A stretch of DNA of 64,000 bases from Symbiodinium natans (Eukaryota > Sar > Dinophyceae > Suessiales > Symbiodiniaceae): assembly GCA_905221605.1 (NCBI GenBank), contig CAJNDS010001068.1, positions 357,501 to 421,500 on the forward strand. Direction: 5' to 3'. Position 1 is the first letter of the stretch. The number at the start of each line of letters is the position of its first letter. Under the pieces are notes generated by a model, which did not search any database, was not told where the DNA came from, and saw only the letters and a list, made by a program, of their open reading frames with translations. A program made the translations under genes and the position numbers. Shown in pieces: positions 49,820-61,560 of this stretch.

Positions 49820-51355
49820 GATATGGCCGCTGTACTGACAGCTACCCATGGCTCTGGCTCTCCCAGTAATTAGTCACTAGGGCTCGTGCTGCGGCAGGAG
49901 CCTGCTTTGGGGGCAGTTGGGTGCCGCATGCAAAAGGGCTTGTGTCTGTACATCTCTCCGAGAATGCTGTGCAGCCAGAATAAAAGTGCGACAGAACCCT
50001 GTCCACTTTGCAGGTGCTTGAAGGCTCATGGAGATGTTTACCTAGGGTTCTACGTACCAAGTACCTTTGGAAGGTTGCCTGGGTTTTAAAGGATCCAGGC
50101 CTAGGGCCTTTTGAGGTGTAATTCACTAAAACGAAAATCGCTTCCTAATGCTGTGGGATCCAGAGGGTGGGTGGGTAGATATTCGATACCAGAACTGCGG
50201 ACTTGACTACTGACTACTGAATGCTTGGACTTGAGATGCTAAACCCAATCCAAACCCTACACCCTAAACCCTAAATCCTGAACCCTGAACCCTAAACCTT
50301 AAACCCAGTAACAACTGCAAGGTACCCCTCATCGAACCGTCGTAGAAGTTGGGCTGCTTTTTTTGGGGGGGAGGGGGGGGGGGGGGGGGGGGGCGGATGG
50401 CTCGGGAGCTCGGCTTGGTGGTCGGGGGGAGCTCAGGCGGTTTCGACCCTTCAAGCTGGGGTTTAGGGGGTTTAGGGGGTTTAGGGGGTTTAGGGGGTTT
50501 AGGGGTTTAGGGGGTTTAGGGGTTTAGGGGGTTGAGGGGTTGAGGGGTTGAGGGCTTTAGCTTAGTCTCGACTTTTGCTGGAGTTGATGCTTCTTGTCAC
50601 GCGGCTTGGGTTCCTTCAGCCCTTGCCGAGACTAAGACCGCGGTTTGCGAGGTAATCCTGTCTTCGTCAACACAAACCAGGTCCTGTTAGGTACCCTGAC
50701 TCAGAATTCAGGATTCATCTTTGAGGTGTGCTGAGGATGTCGGTTGGAAGGCTCAGGGTAACCCTAGTAGGAGACCTCACGCAGACGAAAAAAATCGCCA
50801 TCGCTGAGCTTGCACCGCTCGTTCCCTTCAAGAGCCGCACGCCATGGGAAAATCTTGTGATATAGGGGCCTTTCGAAGTAGGATAGGGTTTTGAATTCCG
50901 ACCCCCTATATTACACGCTGAACTTAACAAAGGCACCGGCCTGACATGGCACTAGGCATCTTACGAATATGAAATCCAGTATACATACATAAATAGATAA
51001 CTGAATAAATAAACACATAAATAAATCAGTTTTTGTATATACATATTATATATATATTTATAATTATTTATATTTATTTATTTAATTATATAATATGCAC
51101 GTCAATGTTTGTAGATCGGTCGCGATCGGTCTTGGGATGTCTTCCAGTGGCTGGGAGGCAAAATGACATATCCACTCCTCCAGGCCTCCTGGCTCTGTGC
51201 CAGCTAAACCCTAAACCCTAAACCCTAAACCCTAAACCCTAAACCCTAAACCCTAAACCCTAAACCCTAAACCCTAAACCCTAAACCCTAAACCCTACGA
51301 ACCTCCAAGTAGCACCCGAGAGAGGGGGGGGAGGCCTGTAAGCCGCGCGCCGCGC

Positions 51356-51410
51356 TCAGATGTGGTCTTTCTTGCCGGCGGTGAAGACTCGGGCGAGGTT
51401 CCCTGGCGAC
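51356..51410 (-). CDS. terminal exon
   Basis: Acceptor TTCAG|G; reads SPGNLARVFTAGKKDHI and TGA; about 2 kb upstream of the CLC start codon on the same strand. Confidence 0.45.
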
Positions 51411-54241
51411 CTGAAGCCGGACCAAGGGTTTATGGGCTTGGGGGTAACCCCGAACCCTAAACCCTAAACCCTAAACCCTAAACCCTAAACACTCAACGCT
51501 GGGTTTAGGGTTTAGGATTCGGGTGAGTTAGGGCTCTTTTTGTTTAGGGTTTGGGGCTCTAGGGTTTCGGATTCTACGGTGTAGGATTCTAGGGTTTATT
51601 TAGGGTTTTCAAGGGTTTAGGGGATCGACGCAGGCCACACGAAGAGCTGGAACAAGAAGCAGGGTTGTTACATGGTCCCTTAGTACGGGTCCTTATATAC
51701 CCTTGTATACCCTAAACAACCCAAGGGCCCATACTTCAGAACCCTTTAACAAAAAGGTAAGGGCCCATTCTAACGGCCCATATAACTACCCTTCGATCGA
51801 GACTGAGTCGCATCACCTGAGCCTTTTGCAAGGAAAAATCAACCCTACAATCGGGGTCATGTACCCCTAGACTACTATGGCCCATGGCTCCTTTTGCGGC
51901 CTATGAACCGTGAACCCTTTTTAGGGTTCATTGGTTCTCAAGGAATTCCCAATACCCCGAAACCTTCAACCCGCCAGCGCACTACCCAAAAATAGCGGCT
52001 TAGGGTTTAGGGTTTAGGGTTTAGGGCTTTAGGGTTTAGGCTTTACGGCACAAAACGCTGGACCCATGGAGGGTTTCGGGTGGGGTGCTTCAAGGTGGAG
52101 GGGACTTGGACCTGCTGTGGACATGGAGGCCGAAGATCAGAGCCGGGACCACCACGGCCTCTCACCCAGGGGTTGAGCAGGTGTAGGGTTTAGGGTTTAG
52201 GGTTTAGGGTTTAGGGTTTAGGGTTTAGGGTTTAGGGTTTAGAGGTTTAGAGGTTTAGGGTTTAGGGTGGCTGTTTACACCGGATTTCGGGGCTTGAGCG
52301 AAAAGAGCGGTTGATTCCCTTCATTATCATGGGTTGGGGGTTTGGGGTTTGGGGGTTAGAGTTTAGGGTTTGGGGTTTAGGGTTTAGGGTCTGGGGTTTG
52401 GGGTGGCTTTTCACACCTGCGTGAAGCACAGGGTTCCCTTGCTTGGGTGAAAGGAGCGGTTGATTCCCTTCGCATACGCTATCCTGATGGTTGCGGAGTG
52501 GCAGACCACAATATCCGGCCTCCCATGCTACCCAAATATGGGGATTTCCGAAAATAAGGGGTACCTTTTTGGGGGTTCCTCAGTAAGGATTATACTACTT
52601 TGGGGGTATAGTCAGGGTACCCTTATTTGGAGAAATACCCATATTAGACTGCCTAACGTCTACAAACAGAGTGCTGAACAAGCCCATCGGCTGTCTTCAT
52701 GAAGACAGTCAGACAACCCTACACTTCGTCTCCGCAAGGATCAACTCTCTGGGATCACGTCCCCAGACCTTTCTCCCCTCCCCCCCCCTAACCCTAAACC
52801 CTAAACCCTAAACCCTAAACCCTTTAACCCTTTAAACCCTAACCCAAAACCCGAAACCCCTCACAGGCAGAGGTGTCTGGGGGTGCGGCCGCGATGCCGA
52901 GGTTGATGGTCAAGTTTCGCCATGCTCTCCTTCTTCTGGCCCTGAGGCTCCAAAGGGGTTTAGGGGTTTAGGGGTTTAGGGGCTTAGGGGTTTAGGGGTT
53001 TAGGGGCTTAGGGGCTGAGGGGCTTGGGGGTTTAGGGGTTTACGGGTTTTGGGCGGCAGTCATGAGGGTGTGGCTGAAGCCCAACCCAATTTACTAATTC
53101 GCCTTCTGGGATGAAACCCGTCCCCAGGCAATGCAGGCGCCCGCTGGTTGCGGGTTCTAAATTGGGCCCGGAGAAGTTTAGTACAATTGGGGGGGATCAC
53201 CCTCGTAAGTGTTTGAAATGTCACGAACAACCCAAGAGTCTGGAAACCCACTCGGCCTGTTGATGATGGAACTGGCTCTACTGTGCCCATCTCTTTCTTG
53301 GCAGGAGGTGTCGCAGTCGTACTCCGATTGTGAGCATTGTTCATGTCGGTACTAGTGCGTGGCCATTCTTAATGATGTCATTGTCATGACTATGCTTCGT
53401 ACTCCGAGAACAGATACCGCTAGCAGCGTGTTTACTTGTAGCCCTAAACCCCTGAACCCGCCTAATTACACCCCAAATCCCAAATCCTGAGACCCTAAAC
53501 CCCCTAAGTCCCAAAACCCTACCTAACCCTCCTCAAGCCCCAAACCCGGTAACCTACTCCCCGAACCCTCGAAACCTCTGAAACCCCAAACCCTAAACCC
53601 TGAAACCTTCGTGGGTAACCCAAAGCCCCCAAACCCTAAACCCCTGAAACCCTAAGCCCAAAACCCTAAACTGACCCTAAACCCGAACCCGAACCCCCAG
53701 ACGCCCTAAACTGAAACCTTCCTGTGTACCCCTAAACCCCAAACCCTGAACCCTACACCCTCTGACGCCCTAAACTGAAACCTTCCTGGTAAACCGTAAA
53801 CCCTAAACCCTAAACCCTAACCTTCATGGGTTCGGGACCTGTGGAGTCCGTGGAGCAGCTTTGCCTGGCTAGACCTGGCGCAGCGTCGGAGGAGTCTGCA
53901 AGCTTCTGGAGTCTCGTGAGCATGGGTTCGTAAGTATTCACGATCGAATTGGACCTCAGCGTAACAAGCCAGTCGAAGTCACTTTGCGTGCATCGGTTTC
54001 TGGTGTCATGGGCATCCGAAGGAGTGCACATTTGAGTCAGCATGGAATCCAAATTCAGAACAGGCCCGTTGGTTGGTGCTTGTATCCACATGGGGACATC
54101 TGTCACACATCCCGTGATGCAAGATACATTCTCGTCTTCCCACGTGCTGTTCTTCAACCTGGCTCCAGTGATTCCTGTGGCATTGTAATACCACTCATAT
54201 TTACAACTTCTAGCTGCAGGTACACCTTGCCAGAAGCCCAA
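51356..54241 (-). CDS. cysteine-rich, probably extracellular protein gene
   Basis: A 420-nt exon (53822-54241) is open throughout on the minus strand, far longer than any other exon here. It reads CKYEWYYNATGITGARLKNS then TWEDENVSCITGC, with three N-glycosylation sequons (NAT, NST, NVS) and several Cys. It is cut on both sides by telomeric arrays. Phase 0 donor AAG|GTTAGG joins 53201-53321 (YDCDTSCQERDGHSRASSII then NRPSGFPDSWVVRDISNTYE). A terminal exon at 51356-51410 reads SPGNLARVFTAGKKDHI and stop, and may be the end of this gene. Secretion is inferred from sequons and Cys content. No family recognised. Confidence 0.6.
52535..52645. mobile_element. small inverted-repeat element, family H
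   Basis: Ends AATATGGGGATTTCCGAAAA and ...GGAGAAATACCCATATT, about 30-bp imperfect inverted repeats. Confidence 0.75.
53201..53321 (-). CDS. second exon of the cysteine-rich gene
   Basis: Acceptor CGGAG|T; 40 codons plus one base; contains CDTSC. Donor GAGG|GTGATC. An overlapping frame is also open, so frame choice rests on phase and Cys content. Confidence 0.5.
53822..54241 (-). CDS. long exon of the cysteine-rich gene
   Basis: 140 codons open in phase 0; acceptor CGAG|T, donor AAG|GTTAGG formed by telomere-like sequence. Confidence 0.65.
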
Positions 54242-54719
54242 CTCGTTTAGGGTTTAGGGTTTAGGGTTTAGGGTTTAGGGTTTAGGGTTTAGGGTTTTTC
54301 ATCCTGACCGCCAGCTGGCGATTTCGGCTACAGGAGGTTTTAGGGTGTAGCTTCTGTAAACCTGCTGAAGGTTCATGGATAGCTTCATGGGTTGCTACAA
54401 GTTGGGCCCGCAAGTATGGTGGCAATGCTGACATCAGTCTTTCCACGAACCCGCAAGTAGTCTGGTAGCTTTCGTGCATGCGTTAAGGAAGATTCCATTT
54501 ATCACCCCCGGCCCCTCCCGGTGGAGCAAATGTCTGCCGGGCCCACGCACTGCCCGAGCTGCCCTGAAAGGGAGCTGGTCTCTGGAGGGTTTAGGGCTAA
54601 AAAAGGGCTTAAGTGCGTAGGCTCGGAATATAATCAGACTCGCATAGGGGAGGTTTTCATGGTGGGAAGGGATTGCTTTTCTGCCTCTCCTTGTGATGAC
54701 AAATACATACTTCCATACG

Positions 54720-54780
54720 TACATATATATATAATATGTATATATATATATATAATATGTATATATATATATATGCATGC
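54720..54780. repeat. AT dinucleotide tracts
   Basis: (AT)n blocks; similar tracts at 11080-11195, 12470-12495, 13628-13655 (CA), 33808-33836, 39825-39890, 51039-51095 and 61646-61665, and (AC)n at 4497-4521. Confidence 0.85.
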
Positions 54781-55014
54781 ATACATAGATATAGGTCTAG
54801 ATATGGTGGGTTCCGGTAGCAGGCAGATCGTATGAGCCCTTCAGTGTTGGGTTGGAGGCCTTTGGCACTCGTTGGATTCGCCTCTTGCAGGGAAAACGCG
54901 AACGTGCCCGGAGAAGTTCAAGTAGAGTCGGTGGCCGAAGAAACAAAAAACACGACGAAACCTGCGTCGGGCTCAGGGTTCTCGAAGTCCATGCGCGAAT
55001 CTTCCAAAAATCAC

Positions 55015-55345
55015 CCGAAACCCTAAACCCTAAACCCTAAACCCTAAACCCTAAATCCTAAACCCTAAACCCTAAACCCTAAACCCTAAACCCTAAATCC
55101 TAAACCCTAAACCCTAAACCCTAAACCCTAAACCCTACACCCCAAAACCAGGTCATGCCTTCACCGGTGCCGGGATACTGTTCGACGACTTTCCTGAGCT
55201 TGCGCCGGGCAACTCAGCGACACGCGCTATGGAACGTGGGACTCACCACCAGGAGCCCTAAACCCTAAACCCTAAACCCCAAACCCTAAACCCGAAACCC
55301 TAAACCCTAAACCCTAAACCCTATAACCCTATAACCCCATAAACC
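55015..55345. repeat. two telomeric arrays (CCCTAAA)n
   Basis: 55015-55147 and 55255-55345 flank a segment with a coding-like minus frame KLRKVVEQYPGTGEGMTWF. Confidence 0.9.
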
Positions 55346-55769
55346 CGAACCTTCGTTTTTGGCACCGTTGGAGTTCGCGTACGTCCGCGGCAAACTTCCG
55401 AGGCCCCAGCCTCCGTCCGCAGCGCTCCTGTAGGCTTTTCGTGTTCTACTTGGTTAGTTCTATCCTCCCCTTAGAACCTTAACAAATCTCACATTTTCAA
55501 TCTTCCCTTGGGTGTTGTAGACATGAAATGAAAAAATCTCAGGGGGCTTTAGTTTGGGGGCTACTGGTAAACCTGCCGCTAACTCTCCATTGAACCTCTA
55601 AGTAGGCGTTGGGCCCTTCGGATGTGATAAGCCCTAAACCCTAAACCCTAAACCCTAAACCCTAAGCCCTGAACCCTGTGTTTTTGCCTCTTGAACTTCC
55701 TATGGCCCCTGGCTGAGACATCGCGGCGGGTGGGGGCTTCGCATGGCTTCGACGGCTTTAGTCAAAAGG

Positions 55770-55945
55770 TTTTTAGGGTTTAGGGCGGTTTAGGGTTTAG
55801 GGTTTAGGGTTTAGGGTTTAGGGTTTAGGGTTTAGGGTTTAGGGTTTAATTAGGGTTTAGGGTTTAGGGTTTAGGGTTTAGGGTTTAGGGTTTAGGGTTT
55901 AGGGTTTAGGGTTTAGGGTTTAGGGTCAGGGTTTAGGCGTTAGGC
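55770..55945. repeat. telomeric array (TTTAGGG)n
   Basis: About 22 units with a single AATTAGGG break; between candidate exons at 55.4 and 56.0 kb. Confidence 0.95.
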
Positions 55946-56456
55946 GGCCAGGAGGTCGACATTTCAGGCCTTCTCCCTACGTGCTTGGCAGAGTCTCTGG
56001 AAGGCCGGATTTCAACTGGGAATCTGGGGAGTTGCTTGTGGTAATCGCAAAATTTCACGTATGCCCTAAACCCTGAATCCTAAACGGTCCTAAACCCGAA
56101 ACCCTCTACGTCCCAATTCGCCATCACCCGAATTCAAGGCACATGCATCATCTTGCTGCCGCAGCTTCACCCCGCTGTGTCTTTCAGATCCTTTTCTAGG
56201 ATGGCCCTTGAAACCCTTTGATGGAAAGTAATCCACTTAAACCCAATAAGGGAAACCATGTAGACAATATCCCCTTAAGGTCCTACCCAATAAGGGAAAA
56301 CATGTACAATATCCCCTTAAGGTCCTACCTACCTTTTTGGGGTCTACCTCGCCATGAACCTCCCCACGTTCTGAAGGCCCTCACGCGGGCACGGAGGCAG
56401 CTAGCAGGGGCGGCGGCCTTTTCAGTCAACTTGGGGCTACTTCGTCTTCCCCTTCA

Positions 56457-56574
56457 GAAGGAAGTTCATAGTCATACAGTAGGGTTCTAAGTATGGTAAC
56501 TATACTTATAACCTGGATTAGGTTACTTATAACCCGACTTGTGAGTACACATGAACCTTCCAAGCTCTGTTGAG
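56457..56574. mobile_element. family E copy, diverged
   Basis: GGAAGTTCATAGTCA and GAGTACACATGAACCTTCC as imperfect ends around an AT-rich core. Confidence 0.6.
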
Positions 56575-57184
56575 TCAAGGGCTTAGGAAGGCGCAGGAGT
56601 TCCAGGACATGGGATGTCGCACATTATTCAAGGCAGCGGGGCCCCTCAACCTCTTCATCCGAGAGAACTTCTGAAACCCTCAAGTGTCCGCAAAGCCTTC
56701 TTGGCCATCCAGAAGGTAGGGTTTCGGGTTCAGGGTTTTGGGACAGTTTAGGGTTTAGGGCTTAAGGTTTAGGGTTTCGGGACAGTTTAGGGTTTAGGGC
56801 TTAAGGTTTGGGTTTCCGGACAGTTTAGGGTTTAGGGCTTAGGGCTTAGGGCTTAGGGTTTAGGGTTTAGGGTTTCACCGAGGTCGTGAACGTCCCCCAA
56901 GCCCTTGTTGCAAGTCTCCGGGGCTTTGGCAGTCCGCGGCCTTCCGTCTGCGCCGCCTCCAGAGGCGTCTCTCTTCTAGGCCCAGGGGTTTAGGGTTTAG
57001 GGTTTAGGGTTTAGGGTTTAGGGTTTAGGGTTTAGGGTTTAGGGTTTAGGGTTTAGGGTAGTACCCTAGGAATAAACAGGGGGCCCGTTTGGTTTTGAGG
57101 GGATTATAAGGGAACCCCAACCCCAAAAATGAAAAGGAAATAAGGGCCTACGCTGGGCCCTGGTTTTGCTCTTCTTCCCCCCGC

Positions 57185-57228
57185 CCACTGCTCTTGCTCT
57201 TTCTTTCTTTTTTTGTGTTCTTTTTATG

Positions 57229-57264
<36 letters not shown>

Positions 57265-58810
57265 AGTGTTCAAGGTGTGGGCCGTCCGCCCATCTGCCGC
57301 AAAAGCTTGCTTAACTTGCCTCCCCCCATGGGCCATAGGCTGCGTGCACACTGCCGCTGGTTGCAGCTCGCGAAAGAATCTCGCTGCTGCCCAAGTCCTA
57401 CCAACACCAGATAGGAAAAGTCATAGACACATTCTAAAGTCATTAAACATGTAGCAATATCATGATATGCTAAGAGAGCCTCTCTGACCTTTTGTACTGT
57501 ACTCCCATCAAAAGTCCTGTCTCCAGGCCCTGTCGCCCACTCTTCAGACTCGAACTTTCTGGATTGCCATGCTATTCCTGCGTCATCCCCCATGGAGCCT
57601 CCTTTTACCTCTTCCTCTCCTCTCTCCTCTCCCCTCTCCCCTCTCCCCTCTCCCCTCTCCCCTCTCCCCTCTCCCCTCTCCCCTCTCCCCCCTCTCGCCC
57701 ATCGTCCCCTCCTCCCTCTTCCCCTCTCCCCTCTCCCCTCTTCCCCCTCTCCCCTCTCCCCTCTCCCCTCTTCCCCCTCTCCCCTCTCCCCCTCCCCTCT
57801 CCACTCTCCCTCCCCTCTCCCTCTCCCCTCTCCCCCTCTCTCCCTCTTTCCCTCTTCCCTCTTTCCCTCTTCCCTCTTCCCTCTTCCTCGTCCCTCTTCC
57901 CTCTTCCCTCTTTCCCCTTCCCGCTCTTCCCTCTTCCCTCTTCCCTCTTCCCTCTTCCCTCTTCCCTCGTCCCTCATTCCCTCATTCCCCCTCTTACCCC
58001 TCTTCCCGCTCCCCTCTCCCCTCTCCCCTCTCCCCTCTTCCTCCCCCTCTCCCCTCTCCCCTCTTCCCCTCTCCCCTCTTCCCCCCTCTTCCCCCCTCTT
58101 CCCCCCTCTTCGCGCCTCTCCCCTCTCCTCACCCCTCTCCCCTCATCCCCTCTCCACTCTCCCTCTCCCCTCTTCCCTCTTCCCCCCCTCTTCCCCCTCT
58201 TCCCCCTCTCCCCTCATCCCGTCTCCCCTCTCCCCCTCTTCCCTTCCCTCTTCCCCCTCTCCCCCTCCCCTCTCCCCCATCTTCCCTCTTTCCCCTCTTC
58301 CTCTTCCCCTCCCTCTTCCTCTTACCTCTCCCTCTTCCCCCTCTTCCCTCTTCCTCTTCCCTCTTCCCTCTTCCCTCTTCCCTCTTTCCCTCTCCCTCTT
58401 CCCTCTTCCCTCGTCCTCATCCCCTCTCCCCCTCTCCCCCTCTCCCTCTCCCCCTCTCCCCCTCCCCTCTTCCCCTCTTCCCCCTCTTCCCCCCCCTCTT
58501 CCCCCTCTTCCCCCTCTTCCCCTCTCCCCTCTCACTCTCCACGCTTCCCCTCTTTCCCCTCTTCCACCTCTCTCCTCTCTCCTCTCTCCTCTCTTCTCTC
58601 TTCTCTCTTCCCCTTCCCTCTTCCCTCTTCCCTCTTCCCTCTTCCCTCTTCCCTCTTCCCTCTTCCCTCTTCCCTCTTCCCTCTTCCCTCTTCCCTCTTC
58701 CCTCTTCCCTCTTCCCTCTTCCCTCTTCCCTCTTCCCTCTTCCCTCTTCCCTCTTCCCTCTTCCCTCTTCCCTCTTCCCTCTTCCCTCTTCCCTCTTCCC
58801 TCTCTCCTCG
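57185..58810. repeat. 1.6-kb pyrimidine tract ending in (CCCTCTT)n
   Basis: (CT)n at 57232-57260, then CCCCTCTC-type repeats from 57610, then an almost perfect heptamer array CCCTCTT at 58596-58800. Three long open frames here are low-complexity artefacts. Confidence 0.9.
57380..57600 (-). CDS. candidate coding stretch at the end of the pyrimidine tract
   Basis: Within a 235-codon minus frame; the non-repetitive part reads WQSRKFESEEWATGPGDRTF then DGSTVQKVREALLAYHDIAT. The rest of the frame is low-complexity. Confidence 0.3.
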
Positions 58811-58846
58811 CCCTCCCCCTTTCACTCTATGGCATGGACTTCCCGA

Positions 58847-58957
58847 AACCCTAAACCCTAAACCCTAAACCCTAAACCCTAAACCCTAAACCCTAAACCC
58901 TAAACCCTAAACCCTAAACCCTAAACCCTAAACCCTAAACCCTAAACCCTAAACCCT
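58847..58957. repeat. telomeric array (CCCTAAA)n
   Basis: About 16 perfect units starting 46 bp after the (CCCTCTT)n array; a second array at 59063-59143. Confidence 0.95.
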
Positions 58958-59278
58958 TCCAGCGGCTTTCAGGGCTCAGAGATAGGTTGAGGATTGAGGG
59001 AATGAACCCATGGGGCTCCTTGACAGGGGGAGGAGCCCTTGAGGAGCCTTGGAGTCCTTTACAACCCTAAACCCTAAACCCTAAACCCTAAACCCTAAAC
59101 CCTAAACCCTAAACCCTAAACCCTAAACCCTAAACCCTAAACCAAGGAGTCTTGGAGTGTTTCGGGGTGACAGAGACCTCATTGGGTTTCGGGGCTCCAG
59201 GGGCTTTAGGGTTAAGGTTTTCGGGCTTTAGGGTTTTAGGGTTTAAGGTTTAGGGCCCAAAGCCCGTTTGTTTCCGAG

Positions 59279-59573
59279 TCAGCCCGCCTTGTGCCGCCGA
59301 TGCTCGATGATGTCGAGGAAGACCAGCGCTAGTCGCTCACCTCCCTCCTGGAACCATGCCCAGAGGAGGGCTGGAAAGTGTCTCTGGGGTTTAGGGTTTA
59401 GGGTTGAGGGTTTATGGTTTAGGCTTTAGGGTACATGGCTCCAAACCGTGAACGTGGCAGGCTGTACCCTGGGAATGGTGTCTTGAGGCACGTCGAGCAT
59501 GCTCCTGGATCATCTGCTCGGCTAACTTCAACCAATTTGCAAGCAGCTCCTCGCACCAGGGACTAAAGTGGAT
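59279..59573 (-). CDS. last two exons of an unidentified gene
   Basis: Exon 59468-59573 reads IHFSPWCEELLANWLKLAEQ then MIQEHARRASRHHSQ; donor G|GTACAG. It joins in phase to 59279-59370, LLWAWFQEGGERLALVFLDI then IEHRRHKAG stop. Both are helix-rich and amphipathic. No family recognised; 65 codons are seen. A small exon with canonical borders near 59.77 kb (AGNHAIFVP) may precede them. Confidence 0.55.
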
Positions 59574-60487
59574 CTGGGACTGCACACGTTGGGTTTCGGG
59601 TTTAGGGTTTAGGGTTTAGGGTTTAGGCTTTAGGCTTTAGGGTTTAGGGTTTAGGGTTTAGGGTTTAGGGTTTAGGGTTTAGGGTACAAGATGGTGAAAA
59701 AACACACACAACGAGCCCGGATGAGAAACTCTACATACTATGAAGACGACTGGGACCTGACATCTGTTGTTACCGGGACGAAAATGGCATGGTTTCCGGC
59801 CTGCTATTCTTTGCCCGCTTGTGCTTCTACTGGCCTAAACCCTAAACCCTAGGTCGTCTGCCGTGTTCCTCCATTGCCGAGCTACCAGTCACCTTCAAAC
59901 CCAGAAGTTATACAGGCGGGTGGTCTCTTTAGCTGTTCCATAACCTTCCCAATATAGCCCCTACACACCACAAAAAAGGATCCCTATGTCTACACCTTTC
60001 GAAACAGAAACCCCAACTAAAGAGACCACCAACCTGTTTAACCCAGACGTGTCAGTTGGACCTTATGATGTGCTCTTCATGAAGGAGGACTCTACCCTAA
60101 CCCGCCTGATGGATCATGAATAGATATACGTAGGATTATATGATTGGGTACCTATACTGTTGTACCCTAAATTCCGCCTCCCAGAAGGGGCCTCGGTGAG
60201 CTGAAATGGGGACTCGATGCTCCGGCTCCCATCCGCATGATTCACCTAATGAGGATAGGGTTTAGGGTTCAGGGTTCAGGAATCAGGGTTCAGGAATCAG
60301 GGTTCAGGGTTTAAGGCTTAAACCTTAGGGCTTAGGGACGAGGCCAGAATTCTCTAGACTCATCGGGCTTGGGGTGTGGGTGTCTTGGGAAGTGTAGGGT
60401 TTAGGGGTTGGGGTGTGGGAAAGTTTAGGTTTAGTCTTTAGGGTTTAGGCCTTAGGGAGCACCAGTGGCGTCGCTCTTCGGGCCAAG

Positions 60488-60541
60488 CTAGTCGAACTTC
60501 ATGGTATGGACGAAAACTAACGCAGCATACGGCTCGGATGC
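60488..60541 (-). CDS. terminal exon of an unidentified gene
   Basis: Acceptor GCAG|G; reads ASEPYAALVFVHTMKFD and TAG. Same strand as its neighbours. Confidence 0.42.
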   Translation of the reverse strand, partial: ASEPYAALVFVHTMKFD

Positions 60542-60921
60542 CTGCTCTTATGGACGAGTCGGAAGATGACCACGACCATTGGTTTAGGGTTTAGGGTTTA
60601 GGGTTGAGGGTTTAGGGTTAGGGTTTAGGGTCATTCAAGGCACATGCATCGAATTTGCCAGACAAACAGAATCATTCAAACAGAACTTGACTGCCACTTG
60701 GCAGGTGCATGTTTCAGAAAGTCCTCAAGCCCCTTCGAATCACAGTACATGCAATTACCAAATAATGTACCAAAATGCGGGAAGAGTCAAACTGCTCTGG
60801 ACATGATGCCTTGCGCCTCACATTCACACTGCCTTGCCCAGTCATATAGACGCCATGCCGACTGAACGCCCAACTAGCTGCATACAGCCCTAGGACGGCT
60901 GCATTGTTGCTACAACCTTTA

Positions 60922-60967
60922 CCCTCGCCATTTGCTGGTGGCCGTCCACGTCCATTGCCAGTTCCAT
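60922..60967 (-). CDS. candidate exon, unidentified
   Basis: After ACAAG, ATGGAACTGGCAATGGAC reads MELAMDVDGHQQMAR, followed by a canonical GTAAAGG donor. Could be a start exon. Confidence 0.35.
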
Positions 60968-61472
60968 CTTGTCAGACAACCCAAGGGGCCAAAGGGTTTA
61001 GGGTTTAGGGTTTATAGGGTTATAGGGTTATAGGGTTATAGGGTTTAGGGTTTAGGGTTTAGGGTTTAGGGTTTAGGGTTTAGGGTTTAGGGTTTAGGGT
61101 TTAGGGCTAGGGCTTCGGGCTTAGGGTTAGGGTTTACGGGGGGCCGGGGAGGGGGGGCGGGCCATCCTCCAGACTTCCGCAGCCTAGGCACGTACATGGG
61201 GCCGTAGATCTCGTTGCAAACCTGCGCTGCCCGGGGGCGGGGGAGGGGTGAGGGCTTCAAGGCGTCTTAAGGGCGAGAAGCTGAGAAGCACATTCTGCGC
61301 CCCCCCCCCCCCCCCCACTGCGCAATTCAAGCATAGTGAAGCTCTTGTTCGTTCCTACGACTACTGCTCTTGTCTACTCACTCATATTCTCACCATTCTT
61401 GCGTTGTTGATGAGTAATTAAGGCTGTTCTCGCTGTGGTTACCCTCAACCCGAAACCCTAAACCCTAAACAA

Positions 61473-61560
61473 TCAATCCTCTCTTCCAGCCTTGTCGGCC
61501 ATTTCCCCAGCCCACTGACGGAAGAGATCCGGCGGCAGCCGATGGCCCCACTGGTGATAC
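61473..61560 (-). CDS. terminal exon, probably of the S1/P1 nuclease
   Basis: Acceptor CGAG|G; reads YHQWGHRLPPDLFRQWAGEM then ADKAGRED and TGA. An intervening exon around 61.7-61.85 kb is likely but was not resolved. Confidence 0.6.

Larger units (their letters stand above)
50240..54296. repeat. telomeric arrays in and around the cysteine-rich gene
   Basis: 50240-50306, 50458-50555 (TTTAGGGGG variant), 51207-51296, 51446-51490, 52000-52045, 52184-52268, 52788-52860, 52960-53050 (TTTAGGGG), 53440-53820 (degenerate CCCTAAAC), 54246-54296. Confidence 0.9.

Noticed and set aside
50555-50652. Plus-strand frame FAGVDASCHAAWVPSALAET with GTAATCC donor
   Set aside because: Only one isolated plus-strand segment; neighbours are minus-strand genes and the region contains a short TTAGTCTCG inverted repeat.
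57492-58868. Three 420-458-codon Pro/Leu/Ser frames
   Set aside because: Low-complexity translation of the pyrimidine tract in all three plus frames at once.
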